Assembly: GCF_965227365.1 (NCBI RefSeq)
Contig: NZ_OZ245754.1
Span: 682,001-746,000 of the forward strand
Direction: 5' to 3'
DNA length: 64,000 nt
From: Hwanghaeella sp965227365
Lineage (GTDB): Bacteria; Pseudomonadota; Alphaproteobacteria; UBA8366; Aestuariispiraceae
Below the pieces are notes generated by a model. That model saw only the letters and a program-made list of their open reading frames with translations, did not search any database and had not been told where the DNA came from. Below, in pieces: positions 36,210 through 45,447 of the stretch; positions within the stretch are counted from its first letter, which is position 1, and every line of letters starts with the position of its first letter. Made by a program: the position numbers and the translations under genes.

Positions 36210-36893
36210 ATGGACATGATCGAGGACGTTCGCACTTTGAGACGGAAGCAGGGGACGGAAGGTCCCCATCGATCCGTCGATCCGTTCGTTTGGCGTGCTT
36301 TCGGGCGCGGACAGACGTGGATCGCGATCCTTCTCGTTGGTCTGGCGCTACTGGTTTTCTGGTCGCCCAGCCGGGCGCAGACGCTGACCCAGGATCCGAG
36401 CGTTGAGGACTTGATCAGGCAATTGAAGCCGGCGGACGGTGCGCCGCAGCCGGTATTCCGCAGTCTTGGGGCGGCGACCCGCGGCATCCGGGTAGAGATG
36501 CCGAGCGGTTCCGGCGACAGTGCGGATCAGGGCGGTCCCGTAGCGCCGACGGTCAATCTGAGCATCGAGTTCGATTTCAATTCCCACACATTGACCGAGA
36601 AGGGCCGAAAGGCGCTCTCCACCTTGGGGCAGGCCTTGTCTTCGGCGGAACTGCAGGATTTCAACTTCCTGGTCGCCGGACATACGGACGCGGTGGGCGG
36701 TGATGGCTACAACATGATGCTCTCCGAATTGCGGGCCCGAAGCGTCCGGGATTTTCTGGTCGGATCCTACGGGATCAAGGCGGAGCGGCTGATCGCGCAG
36801 GGGTATGGAGAAACGCAGTTGCTCAAACCCGATCAGCCGGAGGCCGGCGAAAACAGGCGCGTGCAGATCACCAATCTGGGGGCCGAGGATTGA
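36210..36893 (+). CDS. OmpA-family peptidoglycan-binding protein
   Basis: 227 residues, start chosen because of the AGGAGGAGG sequence 10-19 bases upstream. One hydrophobic segment (about 37-51) is followed by an OmpA C-terminal domain at about 115-225: NLSIEFDFNSHTLTEKG, then the peptidoglycan contacts in VAGHTDAVGGDGYN and LSELRARSVRDFL, ending GENRRVQITNLG. It should anchor the assembly to the cell wall. Its stop overlaps the next start by four bases. Confidence 0.88.
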   Translation: MDMIEDVRTLRRKQGTEGPHRSVDPFVWRAFGRGQTWIAILLVGLALLVFWSPSRAQTLTQDPSVEDLIRQLKPADGAPQPVFRSLGAATRGIRVEMPSGSGDSADQGGPVAPTVNLSIEFDFNSHTLTEKGRKALSTLGQALSSAELQDFNFLVAGHTDAVGGDGYNMMLSELRARSVRDFLVGSYGIKAERLIAQGYGETQLLKPDQPEAGENRRVQITNLGAED

Positions 36894-37465
36894 GGGACAG
36901 GCCGCTCTCCTGGGGGCTGCGGTTCCTGTCGGCGGTCGTGCTGTTTGGCCTGGCGGTCGGTTGCAACACCGCACAGAAAGTCGATACGCCGCCTAGCCCG
37001 GCGTCCCAGACCGTCGATCCGGCATCGAAGGTCGACCCCGACAAGACGTCCGTCGCATCGACGGTCGAAGAGCCGGCGGACCCTGGTCAGGCGATTGAAG
37101 AACTGGTTTATGACCCGGACAGCCTGACATTCGATATCAGCCTGTCCGCCGCTCTCCGCTCAGCCGACAATGTCCTCTTCCTGAAAACCCCGGCCAATGT
37201 GAATCTGAACGAGATTCCCGACGATCTCGACAAATGGCTGTCCCGCATTCGCGACAAGGGCGGCACGGTCAAGGCGGCTCCGCTGCCGCCCGACGGCAGG
37301 CCCAGCCGGTCGCTGCTGGGCATCCTGATCGATGTCATCCTGTTCTTTGTCGGTTTGGCGAAAGACGAGATCATTTTTTCCGCCGTCGATGATTTCGACG
37401 CCGTGATGTATTTCGACAAGCCGACGGGGGACGTGAAATGGATCGTCTTTACCCGTGCAAGGTAG
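36890..37465 (+). CDS. Lipoprotein of unknown function, second of a paralogous pair
   Basis: 191 residues from a TTG that overlaps the previous stop (TTGA). A lipobox VGC ends the signal at about residue 25. The C-terminal domain is related to that of the lipoprotein at 33752-34438 (see the shared N-L/D-x-x-P-x-x-L-D-x-W-x-S-R pattern). The pair brackets the peptidase and OmpA genes, which suggests a shared complex at the outer membrane. Confidence 0.75.
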   Translation: MRDRPLSWGLRFLSAVVLFGLAVGCNTAQKVDTPPSPASQTVDPASKVDPDKTSVASTVEEPADPGQAIEELVYDPDSLTFDISLSAALRSADNVLFLKTPANVNLNEIPDDLDKWLSRIRDKGGTVKAAPLPPDGRPSRSLLGILIDVILFFVGLAKDEIIFSAVDDFDAVMYFDKPTGDVKWIVFTRAR

Positions 37466-37508
37466 CAACGGGGCGAGATAGCTGAGTCGTGGAACGGGTG
37501 AGGGGCCG

Positions 37509-37958
37509 CTAGTTCTTTCGGACCCAGACGCCGTCATCGTTTTGAACGAACTCGCCCGGCGCGCTTTGCTCAATGAACTTCCTGCCGGCGACCAGTTCGA
37601 CGGTCTTCAAAGGTGCCTTGTGACGGTCGGCGATGGCCGTGAATTCGATCAGGCGCTCTTCATTGGCCTTTTGCAAGATATTGGTGACGTCCGCGGGCGC
37701 ATCGGGACGAACCAGGGCGAGATAACCGTCGAAACGCTCGCCGATCCATCCCGCCCTTTTGGCGAGCGGGATCGCGGGTTCGACCGCAAGACCATCTACA
37801 TCATGCTCGACCTTCACCTTCACTTCCTGCGTGATGTTGATGTCGACCTTCAAGTGAATGGGTTTGTCCGGCGCTTCGACCTTGACCGTCGGGGTGCAGG
37901 CCGCCAGTCCGACGGCCATGCCCGCCGTGACCAATCCTGTTTGCAGCAGTCGCTTCAT
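37509..37958 (-). CDS. Fused YnbE-YdbL lipoprotein
   Basis: 149 residues from ATG 37958, next to a GGGGGA ribosome site. Residues 1-50 are a YnbE-type lipoprotein: lipidated Cys21 (LAACTPTVKVEAPDKPIHL) and a short strand-forming tail (VDINITQEVKVKVEHDV). Residues about 60-149 are a YdbL/DUF1318 domain ending GEFVQNDDGVWVRKN. In Escherichia coli these are separate proteins that work with YdbH in an intermembrane bridge between inner and outer membranes. Here they are one chain, which is translated 23 bases after ydbH. Confidence 0.85.
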   Translation of the reverse strand: MKRLLQTGLVTAGMAVGLAACTPTVKVEAPDKPIHLKVDINITQEVKVKVEHDVDGLAVEPAIPLAKRAGWIGERFDGYLALVRPDAPADVTNILQKANEERLIEFTAIADRHKAPLKTVELVAGRKFIEQSAPGEFVQNDDGVWVRKN

Positions 37959-37981
37959 CCATCCCCCATCCGGTCCGGCCT

Positions 37982-40900
37982 TCATTGAATTTGTCCGAAC
38001 CGCCGCATGCGCTCCAGAATCTGGCTCGGTACCTTATATGTCGCCAACCCGTCATTCATGATCGCCCCCAATGGGCCGTTCACGTTCACGTCAAGGACCA
38101 CGGGATAGCCGTCCAGGTAATCCGGGTTGGTCCCCTCAACATGCAGGCCGATAGTGACACCGCCGCGCAACCCGCCGTCGATATCCATCCGCAGTTCCGA
38201 ATATTGCAGGTTGGACAGCACATCGTCCACTGCGGAGGCCTCGGCGCCTTCCTCGAGGGTCCGTTTGTATCGCAGAACGCCGGGGCCGCGCGCCGTAAGG
38301 TATCCCTGATCCACCGCGGGGCCGTCATCGGTGAATCGGATCGGCAGCATCCCGTCCAGAATGCCTTTCCCGGCGACGCCCTTGTCGGGGATCAGTTCCG
38401 TCAGTTTTTCCAGCTGCGCGCCCTCGACCGATAGATCGACCGCCTGCAATGGACGGTCCGGGGCGATCTCGAATGGTGCGACGGAGACCTTGCCGCCGGC
38501 CCAATTGAAGTCCAATGCGTTCAGACTGAACTGCGACGTGTCCGTAATATCGAAAACGGCGGTGCCGTCGGTCAACGGGAAGCCGATGTCCACGACCCCG
38601 ACCGACAGGACTTGCTCCGCCGCCGTCGTAAAGGGATGGAAAGAGGCGATATCGATATTGGCGTTGACGGCGCGGGCCGAAACCTGGTCGCCGTTGAATT
38701 TCATGCCGTCCAGCAGTAATTGGCCCGCCTGGCTCAGAATGCCGTTTTCATCGGCGCAGATCTTGCCGGTTAATCCCAGTTGACCCATCGAGACTTCCCC
38801 CTGCAGCGGGATGGGTCCGGTTCCGGGTAGGATGACGGATGGCTGCCGGATCAGGACATCTGCGTTGGCGCATCCCGCACCGTCGGCCCAATTGGCGGAT
38901 GCAGCACCCAGCAGATGTCCTGATGGCCGGGAGACGACCCCGTCCAGCAGGCTGGTAATATCGGCGAGCCGGTTCACGCCATAGCCGAACTCGAATGGGA
39001 TGATCCGCAGGGTCGCGCGGCCTTTGCGCGTGGAAAGCCTGTGCTCCGCCTCCCACTCGATCTTCAGCGGCGTGTCCCTGGCGGCGATTTCCCCAGTGGC
39101 GGCCAAAGCGTCCGTGTTCGACGCCGTCGAGTTTATCGTCAGATCCATCGGCGCGAAGCGGCGCGGTTTCTCCATGTCGGTAACTGCCGCCTCGACGTTC
39201 AGCGACAGTTCGTCCTCGATATTCTTGCTTTCCGCGGAAAGTCGAATGCCGCTCAGGAACAACAATTCGGACGCAAGGGTGACGGCGCCAAGGGATGCTT
39301 CCGACTTGATATCCACCGTTCCGGTCGGTGACAGATGGGCATTCACCCGGGCCTCGTTGCCGCGGCCGCTGAGACGGGCGCGCCAGCCATCGGGCCGGGT
39401 TAAGACAATGTCGCGGCCCTGTATCGACAGGCGGGCGTTTACCGTTGCCGAGGTTTGATCTCCTTCCCTTGACCGGGTCAGTTTCAGAATATCCGTACCG
39501 TCGTCCCGCAGGCAGAAACGGATGGTTCGCATATCGATATGGATATCGGTGTTTTGCAGCGTTGGCAGCCGGACTTCAGCGCAGTCGCGCAGGCTCAAAT
39601 TGAGGGTGTCGTCCGAGTATTGCCAGGAAAGAGGAAAATTCGCCTTTCCGGATGGAATAAAGAGTGTTTCGGGATCGCCGCCGGATATCCCTAACGCCAG
39701 ACGTGCCGATCCCGATGCCGCCAATTCCGTCGCTTTCGCGGAAAAATCCACGGCAATGCCGGACAGGGTATAAGTGTCGATCACCGCCTGTTCCACGGAT
39801 AGGGAGAGGCGATCCACGGATGCATCGAATATGCCCGCCTGGGGATCGACGATGCCGGAGACCGACAGGCCGGCGTCGAGTGCCGGCAAGGCCCCGCCTT
39901 CAACCCGCATGACACCGTCGAAGCTGGCTTTTTGCAGGATCAGGCCCGGGCTGAATTGTAGCAAAGGCTGGTTTTCCCTGGGCTGGATTGTGATCTGCAA
40001 GGGCGACACCAGATCGGACTGGCGCAGGGGCCCCAGCATTGCCAGCCAGTCGTTATCGTTAGAAGGGATCAGCGCCGCGCGAATGCCCGCGGGTGCGTGC
40101 AGCGTGATCGCACCGCTATCGCCGCGCCCCGTCAAAAACCGCGCGTCGATATCGGCTCGGCCGGGCAGGGCGAGGGATTCCAATCCGCTCCCCTTTAACT
40201 CGATCTGCAGGTCCGGGACGGCAGCGGCGAGTGACAGCAGTCCATCGACGTCGGCCAGGGCTTGAAGGTTTCCGATCGTGTCCTCCAACGATACCCGCAG
40301 GCTGGCCGCGCCATGCGTCAGCGCCAAAGGCAGCAATCCCGGTGGAAAGAGTTCAGCGTCTAAGGCCGATAGCGATACCTCGATCTTGATCGGTTGCACG
40401 GCGAGCGGGTCGGCCAGGGAGGCCGCGACATCGACGCCGGCCGTCAATCCATGCACCGTGTCTTCCGCCCGCAGGGTGGCATTCAGCTGGTTTTCCCCAA
40501 TTCCGAGAGCCAGGCTTCCCTTTGTCAGGAGGCCGAACGGGAGGGCGACCTCGGAGACTTGCAGCGTGGCCAGGGCCTCCAGCCTGGAGAGGTCGTCGAG
40601 CGGTGTTTCAATGGAGAGACCGCCATCCTCCGCCTTGATTTCATATCCCTGGATCGTCGCGATACCGTGCTCGAGCTTCATGCCGGCGGTCAGATTTCCG
40701 TCTCGGGACACCGATGCGGCAATGCCCGCGGCGAGGCTGATCTCCGGGCTCGTCGCTGAAATATGCGCGGGTCCGATCTCCAGTCCGCCGGACGTCCCGC
40801 GTTGCACGGTGCCGTCAATAGACAGGGAAACGATGGCGGCATCGCCTTCGACCAGGGTGATCCGCGCATTGCCCAGGGTGAGTTCCCGGAACGGCCAGTT

Positions 40901-41290
40901 GAAAGAACCGATCGCTGTTTCGCTGTCGGCGTCTTCGGTGCCGCCATAAACAAAGGGATCCAATTCGCCAAAGGACAGACCGCCGTCGTGTTTCACGACG
41001 GTCAATTCCAGATCGTCGACCGCGATCTTGCCGACCTCGCCGTCGATCAGTTCACGCCAGGTGAACACGGCCGAAATGCGTGGGATTTTCAAGGCGCCGG
41101 CTTGCCCGATCCGGATTCCTTCCAGGGTAACGGTCTCCAGAGAGACATGGCTGATTTCGAAATCGATTTCGGGAAGGCCGTTTTCACGCAGGATGGTCTT
41201 TGCCAGATCGACGATCACCCCGGGCCCCTGCCACGCGAGGTATCCGCCGCATGCGGCAAGAAAAAGGACCACTGCCAGGAAGGATCGCAA
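37982..41290 (-). CDS. ydbH: YdbH-type AsmA-like intermembrane bridge protein
   Basis: 1102 residues. One N-terminal membrane helix (SFLAVVLFLAACGGYLAW) is followed by a very long repeated beta-rich region, as in AsmA/TamB-like lipid bridge proteins. The C-terminal landmark is GKGILDGMLPIRFTDDGPAV with TARGPGVLRY, matching YdbH. It is thought to carry phospholipids between the membranes, touching outer-membrane YnbE at its C terminus. It sits in one operon with the YnbE-YdbL fusion and, upstream, a secreted protein. Confidence 0.88.
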   Translation of the reverse strand: MRSFLAVVLFLAACGGYLAWQGPGVIVDLAKTILRENGLPEIDFEISHVSLETVTLEGIRIGQAGALKIPRISAVFTWRELIDGEVGKIAVDDLELTVVKHDGGLSFGELDPFVYGGTEDADSETAIGSFNWPFRELTLGNARITLVEGDAAIVSLSIDGTVQRGTSGGLEIGPAHISATSPEISLAAGIAASVSRDGNLTAGMKLEHGIATIQGYEIKAEDGGLSIETPLDDLSRLEALATLQVSEVALPFGLLTKGSLALGIGENQLNATLRAEDTVHGLTAGVDVAASLADPLAVQPIKIEVSLSALDAELFPPGLLPLALTHGAASLRVSLEDTIGNLQALADVDGLLSLAAAVPDLQIELKGSGLESLALPGRADIDARFLTGRGDSGAITLHAPAGIRAALIPSNDNDWLAMLGPLRQSDLVSPLQITIQPRENQPLLQFSPGLILQKASFDGVMRVEGGALPALDAGLSVSGIVDPQAGIFDASVDRLSLSVEQAVIDTYTLSGIAVDFSAKATELAASGSARLALGISGGDPETLFIPSGKANFPLSWQYSDDTLNLSLRDCAEVRLPTLQNTDIHIDMRTIRFCLRDDGTDILKLTRSREGDQTSATVNARLSIQGRDIVLTRPDGWRARLSGRGNEARVNAHLSPTGTVDIKSEASLGAVTLASELLFLSGIRLSAESKNIEDELSLNVEAAVTDMEKPRRFAPMDLTINSTASNTDALAATGEIAARDTPLKIEWEAEHRLSTRKGRATLRIIPFEFGYGVNRLADITSLLDGVVSRPSGHLLGAASANWADGAGCANADVLIRQPSVILPGTGPIPLQGEVSMGQLGLTGKICADENGILSQAGQLLLDGMKFNGDQVSARAVNANIDIASFHPFTTAAEQVLSVGVVDIGFPLTDGTAVFDITDTSQFSLNALDFNWAGGKVSVAPFEIAPDRPLQAVDLSVEGAQLEKLTELIPDKGVAGKGILDGMLPIRFTDDGPAVDQGYLTARGPGVLRYKRTLEEGAEASAVDDVLSNLQYSELRMDIDGGLRGGVTIGLHVEGTNPDYLDGYPVVLDVNVNGPLGAIMNDGLATYKVPSQILERMRRFGQIQ

Positions 41291-41331
41291 CAGGATCCTG
41301 CGTCGGGGCCTTGGCGGTTGCGCGGGGCCGG

Positions 41332-42081
41332 TCAGAACTTACCGGCCTTTCCCAGCCCTTCCAGCAGGCGGTCGACATCCGCCGTCAATGCGAGCAGTAA
41401 TGCCTGGTTGGGGCATCCGTTTTCGGACATCCAGGCCGCGGCATGCATGCGCGTCGGCATGGTGATCGGGACGCGCAGCAAGGTCAGCCCCACCGTGGGA
41501 CCGCCATTGATGGCCAAGTCATAGGATTGACCGTTGTCCCTGGGCAGGTCCACCGGCCAATCCAATACGGCCTGACCGCGCTGCCATTTGACCGCCGCTT
41601 CACCGCCCGGCGACTGAAACAGGACCTTGTCGTCCCGGTCGTTGGCCTGCCGCCACAGACTGAGATTGTCGGGATCGTCGAAACAGTAATTGCCGCCTTC
41701 CGCCGGAACATAGGCCCATGGGCCGGGGGTCGAATTCCCGAAGGTGCGATAAGTTCGCACGGCGTCGGGAACCCGGTTTGACTGGAACAGCGCCGCCATC
41801 GTTTCGACCAGTTTGGGCTCTCCGGCCCCGGCGGGCGGATCGACCGTGCCTTGAAACGGGCCGACGACCTCGATCTTCTCACCGGCCTCGTTGACCAGCG
41901 TCACGCGGCTGTCCGCGGAGAGGAAAAGACCCGCCTCAGCCTCCAACACGTCCCCCCGGCGCAGATCGCTCTCCCCTTGGACGTCAAGAACGACGAGGGC
42001 GCTTGCCGTCGCCGTGCCGACGGTCGCAGTGAGGCAGAGCATCGACGCGAGAAATGAAGCTATTATCGGTCTTCGTGCCAT
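41332..42081 (-). CDS. Exported protein with a FecR-like N-terminal domain, function unknown
   Basis: 249 residues from ATG 42081. A signal peptide ends at ATA/ASA near residue 27. Residues about 30-70 (GDVLEAEAGLFLSADSRVTL) resemble the beta-helix strands of FecR-type domains. The C-terminal half has helices and two cysteines but no family I recognise. It is 41 bases upstream of ydbH on the same strand, so it may belong to the envelope module. Confidence 0.6.
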   Translation of the reverse strand: MARRPIIASFLASMLCLTATVGTATASALVVLDVQGESDLRRGDVLEAEAGLFLSADSRVTLVNEAGEKIEVVGPFQGTVDPPAGAGEPKLVETMAALFQSNRVPDAVRTYRTFGNSTPGPWAYVPAEGGNYCFDDPDNLSLWRQANDRDDKVLFQSPGGEAAVKWQRGQAVLDWPVDLPRDNGQSYDLAINGGPTVGLTLLRVPITMPTRMHAAAWMSENGCPNQALLLALTADVDRLLEGLGKAGKF

Positions 42082-42260
42082 TGCGATCCGGCCGTCCTCA
42101 CCCATTGTTATCGGTCCGCTTCGTTCCGTGTATGAAGCAGGTGCAGAATATACTACCTCAGCAAATCGGAATACGGAATTGCCCCGGCACGGCGGGTGCG
42201 GGCGCGGATGCGGCTTGAAGGAATGGTCGCGACAGGTCTTGTGCCGCGCGGAAGACTAGC

Positions 42261-42286
42261 CATATTCCATAACACATAGTAATATG
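42261..42286. promoter_or_regulatory. AT-rich inverted repeat upstream of soxW, candidate SoxR operator
   Basis: CATATT (42261-42266) and AATATG (42281-42286) are inverted with 14 bases between, in a strongly AT-rich gap before soxW. A similar element precedes the soxEF-like operon. Confidence 0.5.
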
Positions 42287-42320
42287 CATATGTATATAAA
42301 CACAGCATAGGGGTGGATCC

Positions 42321-42953
42321 ATGTATTCTCGGCGTCAGTTCCTGAACATGGCCGGCGGGGCGGCTGTGGTAATCCCTGCGGCAGTCCCGTTGGCGGGCAT
42401 CGCGGGGCGTAATGCAGCGGCTGCCGAACTCTCCGAGGACGGGCTTCACGTCCAGGATTGGTTCGTCGACAGTTTTCTGGATCTGACGGAGGATCACGCG
42501 ACGGCGGCGGCCGAGGGACGGCACTTCGCGGTTATCATCGAGCAGAGGGGCTGCCCCTATTGCCGCGATACGCATGAGATCAATTTCGCGCATCCTAAGG
42601 TAAGGGAATATATCCCGGCCAATTTCGACATGCTGCAATTGAACCTGCACGGCAGCAGGATGGTGACGGATTTCGACGGAGAGGAACTCGAGGAACGGGA
42701 ACTCGCCCGGAAATGGCTGGTGAATTTCACGCCGACGATCGTCTTCTTCCCGATAGATGCGGCGGCGGTGGAAGGCAAGTCGGGGCGCGACGCGGAAGCA
42801 GCCCGTCTGCCGGGTTATTTCCGGCCCTTCACCTTCATGCAGATGTTCAAATTCGTGCATGAGGAAAAATTCGTGGACAGCACCTTCCAACGCTATCTGG
42901 CCGAGCGGGTGGCAGAGATGGATGCCCAGGGGCTCGACCCGGCAGCGTGGTAA
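42321..42953 (+). CDS. soxW: Sox-associated thioredoxin SoxW
   Basis: 210 residues with a Tat signal (YSRRQFLNMAGG) and a thioredoxin fold with CPYC at 78-81 (EQRGCPYCRDTH). The long insert and PTIVFFPID segment are typical of SoxW. It is a periplasmic thiol reductase thought to be kept reduced by SoxV and to maintain SoxYZ or partners. It stands upstream of the two small YeeE-type genes. Confidence 0.88.
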   Translation: MYSRRQFLNMAGGAAVVIPAAVPLAGIAGRNAAAAELSEDGLHVQDWFVDSFLDLTEDHATAAAEGRHFAVIIEQRGCPYCRDTHEINFAHPKVREYIPANFDMLQLNLHGSRMVTDFDGEELEERELARKWLVNFTPTIVFFPIDAAAVEGKSGRDAEAARLPGYFRPFTFMQMFKFVHEEKFVDSTFQRYLAERVAEMDAQGLDPAAW

Positions 42954-43045
42954 CGGTCGCGGTTCGGCGCCAAGAAAAGCGACGCGGATAGCGGTTCCCC
43001 CGGCATCCGGTGGCCGGGGGCAATTTTCAATTATACGAGGACGTC

Positions 43046-43474
43046 ATGTATATCGATTTCACGGACTGGACGATGGGGCTCGTGGGCGGGCTGTTCATCG
43101 GTTCCGCCAGCGCCCTGTTTCTGTTGGGGCTGGGCCGGATCGCCGGTATCAGCGGCATTACCGGCGACATGCTCATGGGCAACAAGAGCGGTCGTTTTAT
43201 GGAGAACCTGGCCTTTGTCGCCGGGCTTGTCCTGTGCCCGCTGATCTATGCCCAGGTTGCGGAAGCGCCCGTTATCGAGGTGACCGACTCCCTTCCATAC
43301 CTGATCGTCGGCGGGTTGCTCGTCGGGTTCGGGACGCGCCTCGGCAATGGCTGTACCAGCGGCCACGGCGTATGCGGGCTGTCGCGTCTGTCCATCCGGT
43401 CGTTGATCGCGACAGGCGCTTTCATGGTGGTTGCGGCCCTGGTCGTCGCCCTTCTCAAGACGCGGTTGGGATAA
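43046..43474 (+). CDS. YeeE/YedE-type membrane protein, half-size
   Basis: 142 residues from ATG 43046 (GAGG site upstream). Four membrane segments and the motif GFGTRLGNGCTSGHGVCGLSR, whose cysteines are typical of the YeeE thiosulfate-transporter family. With the next gene, encoded four bases later, it makes a two-subunit version of a YeeE-type carrier. Likely transport of thiosulfate or another sulfur species. Confidence 0.85.
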   Translation: MYIDFTDWTMGLVGGLFIGSASALFLLGLGRIAGISGITGDMLMGNKSGRFMENLAFVAGLVLCPLIYAQVAEAPVIEVTDSLPYLIVGGLLVGFGTRLGNGCTSGHGVCGLSRLSIRSLIATGAFMVVAALVVALLKTRLG

Positions 43475-43478
43475 GGCC

Positions 43479-43904
43479 ATGCGGATCATCATTTCCCTGA
43501 TCAGCGGTTTGCTGTTCGGTCTGGGCCTCGTTCTTTCGAACATGATCAATCCGGACCGGGTTCTCGCCTTCCTCGATATCACCGGCGGCAGCTGGGATCC
43601 CACTCTCGCCTTCGTCATGGGCGGCGCGCTGGCGCCGATGGCGATCGCCTGGATCTGGTCCAGGCGGCAGGGTTATCCCTTTGCCGGCGGGGCTTTCCCG
43701 GAATCGCCCCGTTTCGGGCCGGACTTCCGTCTACTGGCCGGGGCGTCGCTGTTTGGCGCCGGATGGGGACTGGTCGGGTTCTGTCCGGGACCCGCCTTGT
43801 CTGCGGCGACCCTGGGCGGAACACCGGTGTTGATCTTCCTGGCTGCGATGATCGGCGGCATGGTGCTGCATCTGCTGTTGATGATGGCGACACATCGCCG
43901 TTAA
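43479..43904 (+). CDS. DUF6691/YeeE-like membrane protein, second half
   Basis: 141 residues with four membrane segments. Motifs FGLGLVLSNMINPDRVLAFLD and GWGLVGFCPGPALS (Cys in the second repeat) identify it as the partner of the preceding half-YeeE protein. It ends 22 bases before the convergent spermidine-synthase-like gene. Confidence 0.85.
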   Translation: MRIIISLISGLLFGLGLVLSNMINPDRVLAFLDITGGSWDPTLAFVMGGALAPMAIAWIWSRRQGYPFAGGAFPESPRFGPDFRLLAGASLFGAGWGLVGFCPGPALSAATLGGTPVLIFLAAMIGGMVLHLLLMMATHRR

Positions 43905-43926
43905 GCCGATACGACTGGCTGGCTGC

Positions 43927-45405
43927 TCACTGAACGGTGTCGGACAGCAATCCCAGCAGATGTTCCAGCGGCGCGTGATCGTCGGTCAGGATCAATTTCG
44001 CGTCCAGCACCTGGACTTCGACAGTGTGAGGCGTCCAGCCTTCGATCGCCGCCCGGTCGGCGCCGAACAGGGCGGTCGAATGGTTCGCCGCCGCGATAAC
44101 GAAGGTATGGCGGTTCGGCCCCGCGCTCGGTCGATCGTCGCGCCAGGCGACGACGGATGGGAAGACGCCGGAAAGCGTCGCAAGCACGGCCTGCAGCGCT
44201 TTCGGTTCGGGCATCCGGTCGACGAGGTTCAGGAAATAGATTCCTTGGGGCGTCAGTTTCCGCGATACCAGCTCAGCGAACTCCCGTGTCACCAGATGGA
44301 AGGGGGCGGCGACGTCCTTGAAGGCGTCGCCGACGACGATGTCGAAACCGGCGTCCGGCATGCGTGACAGGGCGAGGCGGGCATCCTGGTGCAGGATTTC
44401 CATATCAGCCGTATCAACCCAGAAATAGTCCTGCGCGACCTCTGTCACGGTAGGGTCGATCTCAGCGACCACAATTCGCCCACGGCCGGTCCAGGCCCGA
44501 GGCAACGTATAGGCGCCGCCGCCGACGAAGAAGGTGGCGCCGCCCTCCGGCTTCAGGATCCGCGCAGCGATGTCGATCTGGGCGACATAGGGGCTGAGCA
44601 CGGCTGACGGCTCGCCTTCGACATTCACGCCGTGGACGAGATGGTCCAGTACCATGCCGCGGATACTGCTGCTGGCGACATTGGGGCCGTCGAATCCGAT
44701 GATGCGGATGCAGAAGGTCGGCGATTCAGCGTCGCAGACGCTCTGCCAATGCTTGTCCGCTGCGAAGGACAAGGCAGCGACCACCAGCGCGGCGGCGACC
44801 CCGCCGATACGCTGCCAGGTGCGGGCAAGCCACAAGGCGGCCAGGATGCCCAGTACCAGCGCCGCGGCGATCGTCGACAGGGCGCTTCCGAAATAGGGTA
44901 TCAGCAGGAAGCCTGTACCCGCGGACCCGGCGATAGCACCGGCGGATCCGGCAGCGTAGATCGCGCCCAGTGCCCGGCCCTCGCGGCCCGGCGTCATGGC
45001 CACGACCGCGGCGGCAATGATCGGCGAGGCCACACCGCCGAAGAAGGCCGGCAGAAAGAACAGCCCCAGGGACATCACCACGACACCCGTCATCGCGCTG
45101 TCCGTATTTGCCAGGACCGCCCCCGCCAGCGGCTTGATCAGAAGCAGGATGGATACGGTTGTCAGGGCGGCTGCCAACAGGACGGTGCCGAGACGGCGCA
45201 AGTCGGCATTCAACTCTCCGCGCGACAGGTATCCGCCGGACCAGTTGCCGACTGTCAGCCCGGCCAACACAGTCGAGATGATGGCCGTCCAGGTATAGAC
45301 GGACATGCCGATATAGGGGGCGAGAAGGCGGCCCGCGAGTATCTCCAGCACGAGGACCGCGGCGGACGACAGAAATGCCGTCAGAACAAGTAGGGCCCGC
45401 GTCAC
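43927..45405 (-). CDS. Fused membrane/spermidine-synthase-like protein
   Basis: 492 residues. The N-terminal ~220 residues have about seven membrane helices. The C-terminal ~250 residues are a class I methyltransferase-like spermidine synthase fold, with GGATFFVGGGAYTLPRAWTG at the nucleotide site and EIDPTVTEVAQDYF. Such fused proteins are common, and true aminopropyl transfer is unproved for them. A role in sulfur metabolism is suggested only by its place between sox genes. Confidence 0.82.
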   Translation of the reverse strand: MTRALLVLTAFLSSAAVLVLEILAGRLLAPYIGMSVYTWTAIISTVLAGLTVGNWSGGYLSRGELNADLRRLGTVLLAAALTTVSILLLIKPLAGAVLANTDSAMTGVVVMSLGLFFLPAFFGGVASPIIAAAVVAMTPGREGRALGAIYAAGSAGAIAGSAGTGFLLIPYFGSALSTIAAALVLGILAALWLARTWQRIGGVAAALVVAALSFAADKHWQSVCDAESPTFCIRIIGFDGPNVASSSIRGMVLDHLVHGVNVEGEPSAVLSPYVAQIDIAARILKPEGGATFFVGGGAYTLPRAWTGRGRIVVAEIDPTVTEVAQDYFWVDTADMEILHQDARLALSRMPDAGFDIVVGDAFKDVAAPFHLVTREFAELVSRKLTPQGIYFLNLVDRMPEPKALQAVLATLSGVFPSVVAWRDDRPSAGPNRHTFVIAAANHSTALFGADRAAIEGWTPHTVEVQVLDAKLILTDDHAPLEHLLGLLSDTVQ

Positions 45406-45447
45406 CGAGCGGACCCTGTCAGGAGGGCATGTGTTGTCCGCATCCGG

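Noticed and set aside
34505..36487. Long open frame antisense to the papain-like protease gene
   Set aside because: Shadow frame rich in Arg and Gln with no export signal or family features; the plus-strand gene has complete catalytic motifs.
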